Assembly: GCF_900104025.1 (NCBI RefSeq)
Contig: NZ_FNIQ01000008.1
Location: forward strand, 161,024-225,023
Origin: Geodermatophilus sp. DSM 45219
GTDB lineage: Bacteria > Actinomycetota > Actinomycetes > Mycobacteriales > Geodermatophilaceae
Direction: 5' to 3'
Length of the DNA: 64,000 nt
The notes beneath the pieces are model-generated. The model did not search any database. It worked only from the letters and a program-made list of their open reading frames with translations, and was not told where the DNA came from. A program made the translations under genes and the position numbers. Of the stretch, positions 20,711-30,027 are shown piece after piece. Numbering within the stretch: position 1 is the stretch's first letter; each line of letters opens with the position of its first letter.

Positions 20711-21027
20711 GCACCGAGGACCTGGAGAAGTACGAGACCGAGATGGAGCTGCAGCTCTATCGCGAGTACCGGGACATCGTCCGGCAGTTCACCTACGTGG
20801 TGGAGACCGAGCGGCGCTTCTACCTCGCCAACTCCGTGGACCTGCAGGTCCGTGAGGCGGCCGGCGAGGTGTACTTCGAGCTCAAGCTCTCCGACGCCTG
20901 GGTCTGGGACATGTACCGGCCGGCCCGGTTCGTGCGCAACGTGCGCGTGCTGACGTTCAAGGACGTCAACGTCGAGGAGCTGGACAAGCCCGACCTCGAG
21001 CTGCCCGACGGTCCCCGGCTGACCTGA
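20707..21027 (+). CDS. DUF2469 family protein
   Basis: A 106-aa conserved actinobacterial protein of unknown function. It starts STEDLEKYETEMELQLYREYRDIVRQFTYVVETERRFYLAN, the family signature, and ends in an acidic strand (FKDVNVEELDKPDLELP). It is almost always next to rnhB and is coupled to it here by a 4-nt overlap. Confidence 0.93.
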   Translation: MSTEDLEKYETEMELQLYREYRDIVRQFTYVVETERRFYLANSVDLQVREAAGEVYFELKLSDAWVWDMYRPARFVRNVRVLTFKDVNVEELDKPDLELPDGPRLT

Positions 21028-21127
21028 TCCGCGCGTCACGGGCCTGAGGCTGGCCCGACCCGGCGACGTCCCGGGCGCCGGCGTCCACAGGGCCCGGCGC
21101 CGTCCACAGATCGTCCGCGAGGCCGTC

Positions 21128-21141
21128 CCGGTACGTACCGG
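21128..21141. promoter_or_regulatory. Perfect 14-bp palindrome upstream of yraN-comM-dprA
   Basis: CCGGTACGTACCGG lies 17 bp before the yraN start. The same 131-bp spacer also has two copies of CGTCCACAG (about 21079 and 21098). A binding site for a dimeric regulator is possible; nothing links it to a known factor. Confidence 0.35.
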
Positions 21142-21158
21142 CCGGTGATGGTCGGCCG

Positions 21159-21518
21159 GTGCGAACGACATCGGACCTCGGCGCCCACGGTGAGCGCATC
21201 GCCGCCGCCTACCTGACCGACAACGGGCTGCGCGTGCTCGACCGGAACTGGCGCTGCCGCGACGGCGAGCTGGACATCGTGGCCCGCGACGGCGACGCGC
21301 TGGTCTTCTGCGAGGTCAAGACCCGGCGTGCGGTCGGGTTCGGCCACCCCGTCGAGGCGGTCGGGTACGTCAAGCAACGGCGGCTGCGGACCCTGGCGCA
21401 GCGCTGGCTCGCCGCCCACGACGAGCACGCCCGCGAGCTGCGCTTCGACGTCGTCGGCGTGCTGGTGCGCGGCGAGGGCCCCGCGCTGGTCACCCACCTG
21501 CGGGCGGCGTTCTCGTGA
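21159..21518 (+). CDS. UPF0102 (YraN) endonuclease-like protein
   Basis: A 119-aa protein with a restriction-endonuclease-like fold: GAHGERIAAAYLTDNGLRVLDRNWRCRDGELDIVARDGDALVFCEVKTR contains the E-x-D...E-V-K core. The role in DNA metabolism is unproven. GTG start; no clear ribosome binding site. It overlaps comM by 4 nt, forming yraN-comM-dprA. Confidence 0.93.
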   Translation: MRTTSDLGAHGERIAAAYLTDNGLRVLDRNWRCRDGELDIVARDGDALVFCEVKTRRAVGFGHPVEAVGYVKQRRLRTLAQRWLAAHDEHARELRFDVVGVLVRGEGPALVTHLRAAFS

Positions 21519-23035
21519 CGCTGGCGCGGACCTGGTCGGTCGGCCTGGCCGGGGTGCACGGGGCGATGGTCGACGTCGAGGTGGACCTGTCCGCCGGGGT
21601 GCCCGGTGTGGTGCTCGTCGGGCTGCCCGACGCCGTCGTCCGCCAGTCGGTCGACCGCGTGCGGGCAGCCGTGGTCAACGCCGGTGGGAGGTGGCCGCTG
21701 CGGCGGATCACCATCGGGCTGTCCCCGGCGTCGATGCCCAAGCAGGGGAGCGGCTTCGACCTGGCCCTGGCCGCCGCGGTGCTCGCGGCCGACGGCGCGG
21801 TCCCCGCCGACGCGGTGGCCGGGCTGGTCTTCCTCGGGGAGCTGGGGCTCGACGGGACGGTGCGCGCCGTCCGCGGCGTGCTGCCCGCCGTGCTCGCCGC
21901 CGCCCGGGCCGGTCACCGCACCGTCGTGGTGCCGGCGGGCAACGCCGGGGAGGCGGCCCTGGTCGAGGACGTCGAGGTGCTGGCCGCCGGCAGGCTCGCA
22001 GAGGTCGTCGCCCATCTGGAGGGGCGCACGCCGCTGCCGCGGCACACCCGGTCGGCCCTGCCGCCGGCGCCGCCCGGAGCCGACCTGGGCGACGTCGTCG
22101 GCCAGCCCATCGGCCGCCGTGCGGTCGAGGTCGCCGCCGCCGGCGGGCACCACCTGTTCCTCACCGGTCCGCCGGGTGCGGGCAAGACGATGCTGGCCGA
22201 GCGCCTGCCGGGCCTGCTGCCCGCGCTGGACGAGCAGGCCGCCCTCGAGGTCACCGCCATCCACTCGGTCGCGGGCACGTTGCCGCCGGACTCCCCGCTG
22301 GTCACCCGCCCGACGTTCGAGTCCCCGCACCACTCGGCGACGATGGCCGCCCTGGTCGGGGGTGGCTCGGGGCTGATCCGCCCCGGCGCACTGTGCCGCG
22401 CCCACCGCGGGGTGCTGTTCCTCGACGAGGCGCCGGAGTTCCCCCGCGCGGTGCTCGACACGCTGCGGCAGCCGCTCGAGCGCGGGTCGGTGACGATCTC
22501 GCGCGCCAGTGGCGCGGCCACCTTCCCGTGCCGCGCACAGCTGGTCCTCGCGGCCAACCCCTGCCCGTGCGCCAGCGCCGCGGGGGACGCCGCCTGCACC
22601 TGCAGCCCGCTGGAGCGCCGGCGCTACCGGTCCCGGCTGTCCGGCCCGCTGCTCGACCGGATCGACCTGCGCGTCGACCTGCCGGCGGTCACGCGCGCCG
22701 CGTGGTTGGAGGCCGGGACGACACCGGAGGCCAGCGCGGTGGTCGCCTCCCGGGTCGCGCAGGCCCGCGCGGCGGCGGCGGCCCGGCTGGCCGGGACGGG
22801 CCTGGACGTCAACAGCCAGGTGCCCGGCCGGTTGCTGCGGGAGCGGTGGTCGCCACCGCGGTCGGCCCTGCGGCTGGTCGAGCGGGCGCTGGAGCGCGGT
22901 GCGCTGTCGGTGCGCGGCTACGACCGCGTGCTGCGGGTGGCCTGGACGCTCGCCGACCTGGCCGGCCGGGCCGTCCCCGGTCCCGACGACGTCGCCGAGG
23001 CACTCGGCCTGCGGCTGCAGCGGGCCGCGGCATGA
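21515..23035 (+). CDS. comM: ComM/YifB-family Mg-chelatase-like AAA+ ATPase
   Basis: A 506-aa protein. The N-terminal domain (1-170) has the Lon-like/ChlI fold (SVGLAGVHGAMVDVEVDLSAGVPGVVLVGLPDAVVRQS). The AAA+ core has Walker A GPPGAGKTMLAERLPGLLP and Walker B VLFLDEAPEF. The Cys-rich insert NPCPCASAAGDAACTCSPLERRRYRSRLSGPLLDRIDL is typical of the family. ComM is a branch-migration helicase in natural transformation in Gram-negatives; a role with DprA is plausible here. Overlaps both neighbours by 4 nt. Confidence 0.94.
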   Translation: MTLARTWSVGLAGVHGAMVDVEVDLSAGVPGVVLVGLPDAVVRQSVDRVRAAVVNAGGRWPLRRITIGLSPASMPKQGSGFDLALAAAVLAADGAVPADAVAGLVFLGELGLDGTVRAVRGVLPAVLAAARAGHRTVVVPAGNAGEAALVEDVEVLAAGRLAEVVAHLEGRTPLPRHTRSALPPAPPGADLGDVVGQPIGRRAVEVAAAGGHHLFLTGPPGAGKTMLAERLPGLLPALDEQAALEVTAIHSVAGTLPPDSPLVTRPTFESPHHSATMAALVGGGSGLIRPGALCRAHRGVLFLDEAPEFPRAVLDTLRQPLERGSVTISRASGAATFPCRAQLVLAANPCPCASAAGDAACTCSPLERRRYRSRLSGPLLDRIDLRVDLPAVTRAAWLEAGTTPEASAVVASRVAQARAAAAARLAGTGLDVNSQVPGRLLRERWSPPRSALRLVERALERGALSVRGYDRVLRVAWTLADLAGRAVPGPDDVAEALGLRLQRAAA

Positions 23036-24300
23036 GCGCGCTCCCGAGCCTCGACGAGGACATGGAGCAGGGCCTGGTCGAGGCGGGCGCGCACGACGGT
23101 CAGGCCACGCCGGCGGTGCGCCGGGCCCGGGCGTGGCTGAGCCGGGCGGCCGAACCCGGCAGCGTCGCCTTCTGGCGCTTCGTGGCCGACACCGGACCCG
23201 TGGAGGCGGTGCGCCGGCTGCGGTCGGGGCGCGCGTCGGACGCCGTCCGGGCTCTCGCCGGTGTCCGCGCGGAGCAGGACGCCTCGCTGGAGGACCTGCT
23301 GCGGGCCGAGCGCTGCGGCGCGCGCCTGCTGGTGCCCGAGGACGACGAGTGGCCGGCTTCCCTGCTGCACTGCCTCACCGTCGCGACGAGCGAGGAGCCC
23401 GACGACCCGCGGCACCAGTCGAAGCGGGCGATCGCACCGGTGCCACCGCTCGGGCTGTGGGTCCGCGGCCCGGCCCGGCTCGACGAGGTGGCCGACCGGT
23501 CGGTGGCCGTCGTGGGTGCCCGGGCCTCGACCGCGTACGGGGAGCACGTCGCCGCCGAGCTCGGCCACCAGCTGGGGGAGCGGGGCTGGACGGTCGTGTC
23601 CGGCGGGGCCTTCGGCATCGACGCGGCCGCGCACCGCGGTGCGCTGGCCGCGGACGCCCCGACGGTCGCGGTGCTGGCCTGCGGCGTCGACCGGGTCTAC
23701 CCGGCCGCGCACGGTGCGCTGTTCCACCGCATCGCCGAGGCAGGGCTGCTGGTCAGCGAGTGGCCGCCCGGAGCCGCGCCGCTCAAGCACCGCTTCCTCG
23801 TGCGGAACCGGATCATCGCCGCGCTCACCCGCGGCACGGTGGTCGTCGAGGCGGCGGCCCGCTCCGGTGCCCAGGCCACCGCGCGGCGGGCGCAGAAGCT
23901 GGGCCGGCAGGTGATGGTCGTCCCCGGGCCGGTCACCTCGGCGATGTCGGTGGGCTGCCACGAGCTGCTGCGCGACGCCGAGCTGGGGGTGGTGCTGGTC
24001 GCCGACGCCACGCACGTGGTGGAGGCGGTGGGCAGGCTGGGGGAGGACCTCGCCGACCCTCCGGAGCGTCCCACCATCCCGCGCGACGGGCTCTCCGACG
24101 TCGCGGTCCGGGTGCTCGACGCCTGCCCGGTCCGCACCGGCGTCAGCCCCGAGCGGCTGGCCCGGGTGGCCGGCTGCCACGTCCTCGACGTGCTGCGGGT
24201 GCTGCCGGTGCTCGAGCTCGCCGACCTGGTCGAGCGGACCGAGGCGGGGTGGCGGCTGGCCCCACCGCCGGAGCCGGCCACCGCGACGGGGCGGGGGTGA
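23032..24300 (+). CDS. dprA: DNA processing protein DprA
   Basis: A 422-aa Rossmann-fold protein that loads RecA on incoming single-stranded DNA. Helix-hairpin-helix-like N-terminal region, then the DprA core: VAVVGARASTAYGEHVAAELG, VVSGGAFGIDAAAHRGAL, VLACGVDRVYPAAHGALF, SEWPPGAAPLKHRFLVRNRIIAALTRGTVVVEAAARSGAQATARRA. The C-terminal winged-helix domain is present. The ATG overlaps the comM stop. The N-terminus is longer than in minimal DprA proteins. Confidence 0.95.
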   Translation: MSALPSLDEDMEQGLVEAGAHDGQATPAVRRARAWLSRAAEPGSVAFWRFVADTGPVEAVRRLRSGRASDAVRALAGVRAEQDASLEDLLRAERCGARLLVPEDDEWPASLLHCLTVATSEEPDDPRHQSKRAIAPVPPLGLWVRGPARLDEVADRSVAVVGARASTAYGEHVAAELGHQLGERGWTVVSGGAFGIDAAAHRGALAADAPTVAVLACGVDRVYPAAHGALFHRIAEAGLLVSEWPPGAAPLKHRFLVRNRIIAALTRGTVVVEAAARSGAQATARRAQKLGRQVMVVPGPVTSAMSVGCHELLRDAELGVVLVADATHVVEAVGRLGEDLADPPERPTIPRDGLSDVAVRVLDACPVRTGVSPERLARVAGCHVLDVLRVLPVLELADLVERTEAGWRLAPPPEPATATGRG

Positions 24301-24325
24301 CGGCAGGGGAGGGAACGGCGTGAGG

Positions 24326-24371
24326 GGACGCCGGGTCGGCGCTTCGGCTTGACCCGCGGGGGGCGGCGTCC
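24326..24371 (+). terminator. Hairpin between dprA and xerC
   Basis: Nested arms GGACGCC/GGCGTCC (24326-24332, 24365-24371) and GGGTC/GACCC (24333-24337, 24351-24355). Lies 12 bp before the xerC start, so it could also influence xerC translation. Confidence 0.5.
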
Positions 24372-24383
24372 GACCGTTTCCGG

Positions 24384-25319
24384 GTGACCCCCCGCACCGC
24401 CGACGCGCGCGCCGCGCTGCCGCCGGTGCTGGCGGAGGCGCTGACCGGCTACGAGGAGCACCTGCGCACCCAGCGCGACCTGTCCGCGCACACGCTGCGC
24501 GCCTACGTCGGCGACGCGGTCTGGCTGCTCGACCACCTGGCCCGGCGCGGCGGGACACGGGTGGACGAGCTGGACCTGGCGACGCTGCGCAGCTGGCTGG
24601 CCCAGGGCCGCACCCGGGGCGCGGGCCGGGCGACCACGGCCCGCCGTGCGGCCGCCGCCCGCTCGTTCACGGGCTGGCTGCGCCGGGCCGGGCTGACCCC
24701 GGAGGACGTCGGCCTGCGGCTGGTCAGCCCCAAGGCGCAGCGGACGCTCCCGGACGTGCTCGCACCCGACCAGGCGCGGACCGTCGTGGAGTCCGCGGCC
24801 GGCGCCGAGGAGCCGGTCGGCCTGCGCGACGCCGTGGTGCTCGAGCTGCTCTACGCCAGCGGCGTCCGGGTCAGCGAGCTCGTGGGGCTCGACGTGGACG
24901 ACGTCGACCGCGGCCGCCGCCTGCTGCGCGTGCTCGGCAAGGGGCGCAAGGAGCGCAGCGTGCCCTACGGCGCCCCGGCCGAGCGGGCGCTCGACGCCTG
25001 GCTGACCCGCGGCCGGCCGGCGCTGGCCACCGACCGCTCCGGCCCCGCGCTGCTGCTCGGTCTGCGCGGCGGCCGCCTGGACGCCCGCGAGGTCCGCCGC
25101 ACCGTCCACGCGGCCGTGGCCGCCGCACCCGGCGCTCCGGACATCGGTCCGCACGGCCTGCGGCACTCCGCGGCCACGCACGTGCTGGAGGGCGGCGCGG
25201 ACCTGCGCTCGGTGCAGGAGCTGCTGGGGCACGCCAGCCTCGCCACCACCCAGATCTACACGCACGTCACCGTCGAGCGGCTCCGTGCCGTCCACGCGCA
25301 AGCGCACCCGCGCGCCTGA
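24384..25319 (+). CDS. xerC: Tyrosine recombinase XerC
   Basis: A 311-aa site-specific recombinase resolving chromosome dimers. The N-terminal SAM-like domain begins [25 protein letters not shown]. The catalytic set is complete: Arg162 (GVRVSEL), a beta-hairpin lysine in [10 protein letters not shown], His257-x-x-Arg260 (HGLRH), His283 (GHAS) and Tyr292 (QIYTHV). Position between dprA and whiG/rpsB is conserved in actinobacteria, supporting the chromosomal Xer role over a phage integrase. Confidence 0.94.
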   Translation: MTPRTADARAALPPVLAEALTGYEEHLRTQRDLSAHTLRAYVGDAVWLLDHLARRGGTRVDELDLATLRSWLAQGRTRGAGRATTARRAAAARSFTGWLRRAGLTPEDVGLRLVSPKAQRTLPDVLAPDQARTVVESAAGAEEPVGLRDAVVLELLYASGVRVSELVGLDVDDVDRGRRLLRVLGKGRKERSVPYGAPAERALDAWLTRGRPALATDRSGPALLLGLRGGRLDAREVRRTVHAAVAAAPGAPDIGPHGLRHSAATHVLEGGADLRSVQELLGHASLATTQIYTHVTVERLRAVHAQAHPRA

Positions 25320-25333
25320 GAGGACCGCCGCCC

Positions 25334-26236
25334 GTGGATGAGACAGTTGGCCTGCGCGCCACCGGATCGCGCACCACCACCGTGCCCACCCCGAGGACAC
25401 CCGCCAGGGGCCTCCGACAGTCGGGAGCGCAGACCGTGACCGAGGCCGCCATCCACCGGCTCGACGAGACCCCGGACGACGCCGACGCCGCGCTGTCCGA
25501 GCTGTGGGCCGCGTACGTCGCCGACCGGGCGCCCGAGCTGCGCGACCGGCTGATCCTGCACTACGCGCCGCTGGTCAAGTTCGTCGCCGGTCGCGTCGGC
25601 AGCGGCCTGCCCGCGCACGTCGAGCAGGCCGACCTGGTCTCCTACGGCACCTTCGGCCTCATCGACGCCATCACCCGCTACCAGCCCTCGCGCGAGGTCA
25701 AGTTCGAGAGCTACGCGATGGCCCGCATCCGCGGCGCGATCATCGACGAGCTGCGCAGCACCGACTGGATCCCGCGGTCGGTCCGGATGAAGGCCCGCCA
25801 GTTCGAGCGCACGGTCGCCACCCTCGAGAGCCGGCTGCAGCGCAGCCCCACCGAGGAGGAGGTGGCCGCCGAGATGGACATGGACGTCGAGGACGTCCGC
25901 AAGTTCCTCGGCCAGCTCTCCCTGGTCAACGTCGTCGCCCTCGACGAGCTGCTCTCCGACGATGAGGGCGGCGCCCCCCGCCTGGTCGACACGCTGCAGG
26001 ACACCAGCGCGCTGGACCCGCAGGCGATGGCCGAGCACGGCGAGGCCCGACAGTTGCTGGCCCGCGCGGTGGAGCAGCTGCCCGAGCGGGAGAAGGTCGT
26101 GGTCAGCCTCTACTACTTCGAGGGCCTGACCCTGGCCGACATCGGCCGCGTCCTCGGGGTCACCGAGAGCCGGATCTGCCAGCTGCACACCAAGGCCGTG
26201 CTGCACCTGCGGACCAAGCTCGCCGACATCGCGTGA
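25334..26236 (+). CDS. whiG: WhiG/FliA-type RNA polymerase sigma factor
   Basis: A 300-aa sigma-70-family factor of the FliA/WhiG group. Region 2 ([79 protein letters not shown], quoted in pieces by position 74-150) is nearly identical in pattern to Streptomyces WhiG; region 4 is at about 230-295. GTG 25334 follows GAGAGGA; an in-frame GTG at 25436 behind GGGAG would remove a 34-residue nonconserved extension and is a real alternative. It probably controls motility or sporulation genes; no flagellar gene is nearby. Confidence 0.92.
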   Translation: MDETVGLRATGSRTTTVPTPRTPARGLRQSGAQTVTEAAIHRLDETPDDADAALSELWAAYVADRAPELRDRLILHYAPLVKFVAGRVGSGLPAHVEQADLVSYGTFGLIDAITRYQPSREVKFESYAMARIRGAIIDELRSTDWIPRSVRMKARQFERTVATLESRLQRSPTEEEVAAEMDMDVEDVRKFLGQLSLVNVVALDELLSDDEGGAPRLVDTLQDTSALDPQAMAEHGEARQLLARAVEQLPEREKVVVSLYYFEGLTLADIGRVLGVTESRICQLHTKAVLHLRTKLADIA

Positions 26237-26248
26237 CGACAGCTCTGG

Positions 26249-26275
26249 GAGCACCGCAGCGAGGAACGAGCGAGG
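26249..26275 (+). repeat. 27-nt intergenic repeat, copy 2
   Basis: Contains GCAGCGAGGAACGAGCGAGG, 13 bp after the sigma-factor stop, matching 76-102 (minus strand) at 26 of 27 positions. Confidence 0.7.
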
Positions 26276-26336
26276 CACGGACCGGAGCGCGGAGTCGGGC
26301 CCGGGCCATCGCCTGAGCCGGCGCCTCGTCCAGGCG

Positions 26337-26846
26337 TCAGTACATCGGCAGCAGCCGGACCGCGGGCGGCTCGAGCAGGGACAACGGGTCCACGTAGTCC
26401 TCGCCGCGGCGCAGCCCCCAGTGCAGGCAGGCCTCCACCGGGCACCCCGCGTGGCCGGCGGCCAGCGTCCCGAGCACGGTGCCGCGGGCCACCGGCTGCC
26501 CCGCACCGACCACGGCGTCGACCGGCTCGTACGTCGTCCGCAGGCCCCCGGCGTGGTCGACGCTGACGACCGGCCGCCCGGCGACCATCCCGGCGAAGAC
26601 CACGACGCCGTCCCCGGCGGCCAGCACCGCCGAGCCGGGTGCACCGGCGAGGTCGACGCCGCGGTGCCCGGCGCCGTACCGGTCCGGCGGCGGGTCGAAG
26701 GGGCGGGTCACGCCGCCGTCCACCGGCCTGGCCCACAGGGCGGCCGGGACGTCGGCCTCCGGAGCCGGTGCGGCCACGGCCGGTCCGGCCGAGGGCAGCA
26801 GCGCAGCCGCCACCAGGAGCAGGGGAGCGAGGAGCCGTCGGCGCAC
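26337..26846 (-). CDS. Secreted M23-family peptidase-like protein
   Basis: A 169-aa exported protein: signal peptide [21 protein letters not shown] with an AxA-type cleavage region (AVAAP), then a LytM/M23 domain. Metal-site motifs are GHRGVDLAG (His and Asp ligands) and CLHWGLR, where the usual H-x-H is C-x-H: the catalytic-base histidine is a cysteine. Peptidoglycan endopeptidase activity is therefore uncertain. C-terminal YVDPLSLL is typical of M23. GTG start, convergent with whiG and divergent from rpsB. Confidence 0.88.
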   Translation of the reverse strand: MRRRLLAPLLLVAAALLPSAGPAVAAPAPEADVPAALWARPVDGGVTRPFDPPPDRYGAGHRGVDLAGAPGSAVLAAGDGVVVFAGMVAGRPVVSVDHAGGLRTTYEPVDAVVGAGQPVARGTVLGTLAAGHAGCPVEACLHWGLRRGEDYVDPLSLLEPPAVRLLPMY

Positions 26847-27150
26847 CGGGCGAGCGTGCGGTCACGGGGCGGGCTGTGGGGTGCCGCACGGCCGTCTGTG
26901 GACGGTCCGGCCACTGGGGAGGGCGCCCTGCAGCGGGGCGTATGCTGACCGGTGCGACCCGTCTGTGGCGGGTCGACTTCGCGTGTCCTCTCGCCCGCTG
27001 GCAGCAGCGGGACGGTCGCCACCCCGGTCCCTCCGGTCCTCCGCGGGGTCGTGGCGGCCCGGACGCCAGGGCGAGCACCAGCCGGTGCCCGCGACAACCG
27101 AGGAGCGGGCGGCCCTGCGGCCGCGCGCGCAGAACAGGGAGGCTGCGGCC
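26847..27150 (+). promoter_or_regulatory. rpsB promoter and long structured leader
   Basis: A 304-bp divergent region. A good -10, TATGCT, lies at 26941-26946, implying an rpsB 5' UTR of about 195 nt. The leader holds CCCGCT/AGCGGG (26994-27011) and a large hairpin CGCCAC/GTGGCG (27017-27022, 27051-27056) with an inner ACCCCG/CGGGGT pairing. A ribosome binding site AGGGAGG is at 27136. A long folded leader suits S2 autoregulation of rpsB-tsf (inference). The M23 promoter must lie on the left side; none was recognised. Confidence 0.55.
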
Positions 27151-28095
27151 ATGGCAGTCGTCAGCATGAAGCAGCTGCTCGACAGCGGCGTCCACTTCGG
27201 GCACCAGACCCGTCGCTGGAACCCGAAGATGAAGCGGTTCATCTTCACCGAGCGCAACGGCATCTACATCATCGACCTGCAGCAGACGCTCGGGTACATC
27301 GACAACGCCTACGAGTTCGTCAAGCAGACGGTCGCGCACGGCGGTTCGATCCTGTTCGTCGGCACCAAGCGCCAGGCGCAGGAGGTCATCGCCGAGCAGG
27401 CGCAGCGGGTCGGCATGCCCTACGTCAACCAGCGCTGGCTGGGTGGCATGCTCACCAACTTCCAGACCGTGCACAAGAGGCTCCAGCGGCTCAAGGAGCT
27501 CGAGGACATGGAGCAGACCGGCGTGCTGGTCAGCCTGTCCAAGAAGGAGCAGCTCGGCCTGACCCGCGAGAAGGCCAAGCTGGAGCGCAGCCTCGGCGGC
27601 ATCCGCGACATGCAGAAGGTGCCCAGCGCCGTCTGGATCGTGGACACCAAGAAGGAGCACATCGCCGTCGGCGAGGCCCGCAAGCTGAACATCCCCGTCG
27701 TCGCGATCCTCGACACCAACTGCGACCCCGACGAGGTCGACTACAAGATCCCGGGCAACGACGACGCCATCCGCAGCGCCGCCCTGCTGACCCGCGTGAT
27801 CGCCGACGCCGTGGCCGAGGGCCTCATGGCCCGCTCGGCCGCGCAGGCCAACGCCGGCCGTGAGGACGGCGCCCAGCCCGCGATCGGCGGCGACGAGCCG
27901 CTGGCCGACTGGGAGCGCGAGCTGCTCACCGGTCAGCAGGACGCCCCTGCCGCGGACGCCGGCGCCGAGGCCACCCCGCTGCCGGAGACCCCCGCGGAGC
28001 CCGCGGCCGTCACCGCGACCGAGGTCGCCCCGGTGGAGGGCGTCCCCGCCACCGGCGACACGACCACCGGCACCCAGGGCGCCCAGAACGGCTGA
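27151..28095 (+). CDS. rpsB: 30S ribosomal protein S2
   Basis: A 314-aa protein starting [26 protein letters not shown]. Signatures [10 protein letters not shown] and [24 protein letters not shown] are present. The last 70 residues are an Ala/Pro/Thr/Glu-rich tail found in actinobacterial S2. It is separated from tsf by hairpin element copy E. Confidence 0.98.
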   Translation: MAVVSMKQLLDSGVHFGHQTRRWNPKMKRFIFTERNGIYIIDLQQTLGYIDNAYEFVKQTVAHGGSILFVGTKRQAQEVIAEQAQRVGMPYVNQRWLGGMLTNFQTVHKRLQRLKELEDMEQTGVLVSLSKKEQLGLTREKAKLERSLGGIRDMQKVPSAVWIVDTKKEHIAVGEARKLNIPVVAILDTNCDPDEVDYKIPGNDDAIRSAALLTRVIADAVAEGLMARSAAQANAGREDGAQPAIGGDEPLADWERELLTGQQDAPAADAGAEATPLPETPAEPAAVTATEVAPVEGVPATGDTTTGTQGAQNG

Positions 28096-28097
28096 GC

Positions 28098-28152
28098 AAG
28101 GACCCCCTCGCCCCCCGCCGCTCGCACGCTCGCGGCGGGGGGTGAGGGGGCC
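28098..28152 (+). repeat. Intergenic covarying hairpin element, copy E (rpsB-tsf)
   Basis: Starts 2 nt after the rpsB stop. The arms CCCCCTCGCCCCCCGCCGC and the matching 3' arm form a 19-bp stem with one G-U pair around TCGCACGCTC, the most stable copy in the window. Placed between rpsB and tsf, it may attenuate tsf transcription or stabilise the rpsB 3' end. Confidence 0.8.
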
Positions 28153-28193
28153 TTCCAGGCCCACCCACGCACAAAGACTCCTGAGGAAGAGGC

Positions 28194-29009
28194 ATGGCTG
28201 ACTTCACCGCGGCCGACGTCAAGCGTCTCCGCGACGCCACCGGCGCCGGCATGATGGACTGCAAGAAGGCGCTCACCGAGGCCGACGGCGACTACGACAA
28301 GGCCGTCGAGCTGCTCCGCGTCAAGGGCGCCAAGGACGTCGGCAAGCGCCTGGAGCGCTCGACGACGAACGGCGTCGTCGTGAGCAAGGGCGGCGCGCTG
28401 CTCGAGCTCGACTGCGAGACCGACTTCGTCGCCAAGAACGCCGACTTCGTGAAGCTGGCCGAGCGCCTGCTGGACGTCGTGCTGGCGCAGCAGCCGGCCG
28501 ACGTCGACGCCCTGCTGGCCACCGACGTCGACGGCCAGACCGTCGCGGCGCTGGTCGAGGGCGAGTCGGCCCGCATCGGCGAGAAGCTGGTGCTCAGCCG
28601 GTTCGCCGTGTTCGACGGCCAGACCGCCACCTACCTGCACAAGCGGGCCACCGACCTGCCCCCGGCGATCGGTGTCGCGGTGCAGTACAGCGGCGGCAGC
28701 GAGGAGGCGGCGCGCAGCCTGGCGATGCACATCGCCGCGGCGCGTCCCCGCTACCTCACCCGCGACGAGGTCCCGGCCGAGGCGGTCGAGACCGAGCGCC
28801 GCGTGGCCGAGCAGACCGCCAAGGAGGAGGGCAAGCCCGAGCAGGCGATCAGCAAGATCGTCGAGGGCCGGGTCAACGCCTACTACAAGGACTTCGTCCT
28901 CCTCGAGCAGCCGTCGATCACCGAGCCCAAGCGCACGGTGAAGCAGATCGTCGACGAGGCCGGCCTGACCGTGGAGCGGTTCGCCCGCTTCGAGGTCGGC
29001 CAGGCCTGA
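28194..29009 (+). CDS. tsf: Elongation factor Ts
   Basis: A 271-aa guanine-nucleotide exchange factor for EF-Tu. N-terminal [39 protein letters not shown] and [10 protein letters not shown] signatures are intact, followed by core subdomains and the C-terminal module. ATG follows GAGGAAGAGG. A strong terminator follows the gene. Confidence 0.98.
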   Translation: MADFTAADVKRLRDATGAGMMDCKKALTEADGDYDKAVELLRVKGAKDVGKRLERSTTNGVVVSKGGALLELDCETDFVAKNADFVKLAERLLDVVLAQQPADVDALLATDVDGQTVAALVEGESARIGEKLVLSRFAVFDGQTATYLHKRATDLPPAIGVAVQYSGGSEEAARSLAMHIAAARPRYLTRDEVPAEAVETERRVAEQTAKEEGKPEQAISKIVEGRVNAYYKDFVLLEQPSITEPKRTVKQIVDEAGLTVERFARFEVGQA

Positions 29010-29038
29010 CGGTCCGACCGAGCACGACCGGTAGACGC

Positions 29039-29074
29039 CCACCGGCCCCGTCCCACCAGGGACGGGGCCGGTGG
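29039..29074 (+). terminator. Terminator after tsf
   Basis: Perfect 16-bp stem CCACCGGCCCCGTCCC / complement with an ACCA tetraloop. Confidence 0.85.
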
Positions 29075-29171
29075 CGCGTCCGGCCACCGACGCGGGACGG
29101 CCCCTGCCCGCGAGCTGCCGCACGTCCCGTGCGGCAGGATCAGGGGGACGACGACGAGCGAGGGATGACCG

Positions 29172-29957
29172 TTGACCGACACCGCCGCCCCTGAGGACAC
29201 CGTGCCCCTGTCGGCACCCACCGCGTTCGAGCCCGCCGACGGCGCGGGCTACAAGCGGGTGCTGCTCAAGCTCTCCGGGGAGGCGTTCGGCGGCGGCAAC
29301 GTGGGCGTGGACTCCGACATCGTCGAGGGGGTCGCCGCGCAGCTCGCCGAGGTCGTGCACGGCGGCACGCAGGTCGCCGTGGTGGTCGGCGGCGGCAACT
29401 TCTTCCGCGGCGCCGAGCTCTCCCAGGCCGGCATGGACCGCCGGCACGCCGACTACATGGGCATGCTCGGCACGGTGATGAACTGCCTGGCGCTCCAGGC
29501 GTTCTGCGAGCAGGTGGGCCTGGAGACGCGGGTGCAGACCGCGATCACCATGGGTCAGGTCGCCGAGCCCTACATCCCGCGCAAGGCCGTGCGGCACCTG
29601 GAGAAGGGCCGGCTGGTCATCTTCGGCGCGGGCGCCGGCATGCCCTACTTCTCCACCGACACGGTGGCCGCCCAGCGCGCGCTGGAGATCGGCTGCCAGG
29701 TGCTGCTCATGGCCAAGAACGGGGTGGACGGCGTCTACGACGACGACCCCCGGACCAACCCCGCGGCCGTGATGTACGAGGACCTCGACTACGGCACCGT
29801 GCTGGCCAAGCAGCTGAAGGTCGCCGACGCGACGGCCATCAGCCTGTGCATGGACAACAGCATGCCGATCGTGGTCTTCAACCTGCTGCGCTACGGCAAC
29901 ATCGCCCGCGCCGTGGCAGGTGAGAGGATCGGGACGCTGATCAGCGACCCGGCCTGA
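29172..29957 (+). CDS. pyrH: Uridylate kinase
   Basis: A 261-aa hexameric UMP kinase of the amino-acid-kinase fold. Motifs: [57 protein letters not shown] and [16 protein letters not shown]. The most likely start is TTG at 29172 with GAGGGA upstream; no better ATG/GTG lies in frame. The first 25 residues are a nonconserved acidic extension common in actinobacteria. Confidence 0.96.
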   Translation: MTDTAAPEDTVPLSAPTAFEPADGAGYKRVLLKLSGEAFGGGNVGVDSDIVEGVAAQLAEVVHGGTQVAVVVGGGNFFRGAELSQAGMDRRHADYMGMLGTVMNCLALQAFCEQVGLETRVQTAITMGQVAEPYIPRKAVRHLEKGRLVIFGAGAGMPYFSTDTVAAQRALEIGCQVLLMAKNGVDGVYDDDPRTNPAAVMYEDLDYGTVLAKQLKVADATAISLCMDNSMPIVVFNLLRYGNIARAVAGERIGTLISDPA

Positions 29958-30027
29958 GCGCCGCCGTCGTCAGCCCGCACACCCGCACCCGCGGCGGAGC
30001 GCTCCGCCGCACCAGGAGGAGAGACCC

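Noticed and set aside
21070..21110. CGTCCACAG repeats as an origin of replication
   Set aside because: They match only seven of nine bases of the actinobacterial DnaA box, there are only two, and no dnaA/dnaN genes are near.
24384..25319. Tyrosine recombinase as an integrase of a mobile element
   Set aside because: Its position beside dprA and whiG/rpsB is the conserved chromosomal xerC site, and no att-like repeats or phage genes are near.
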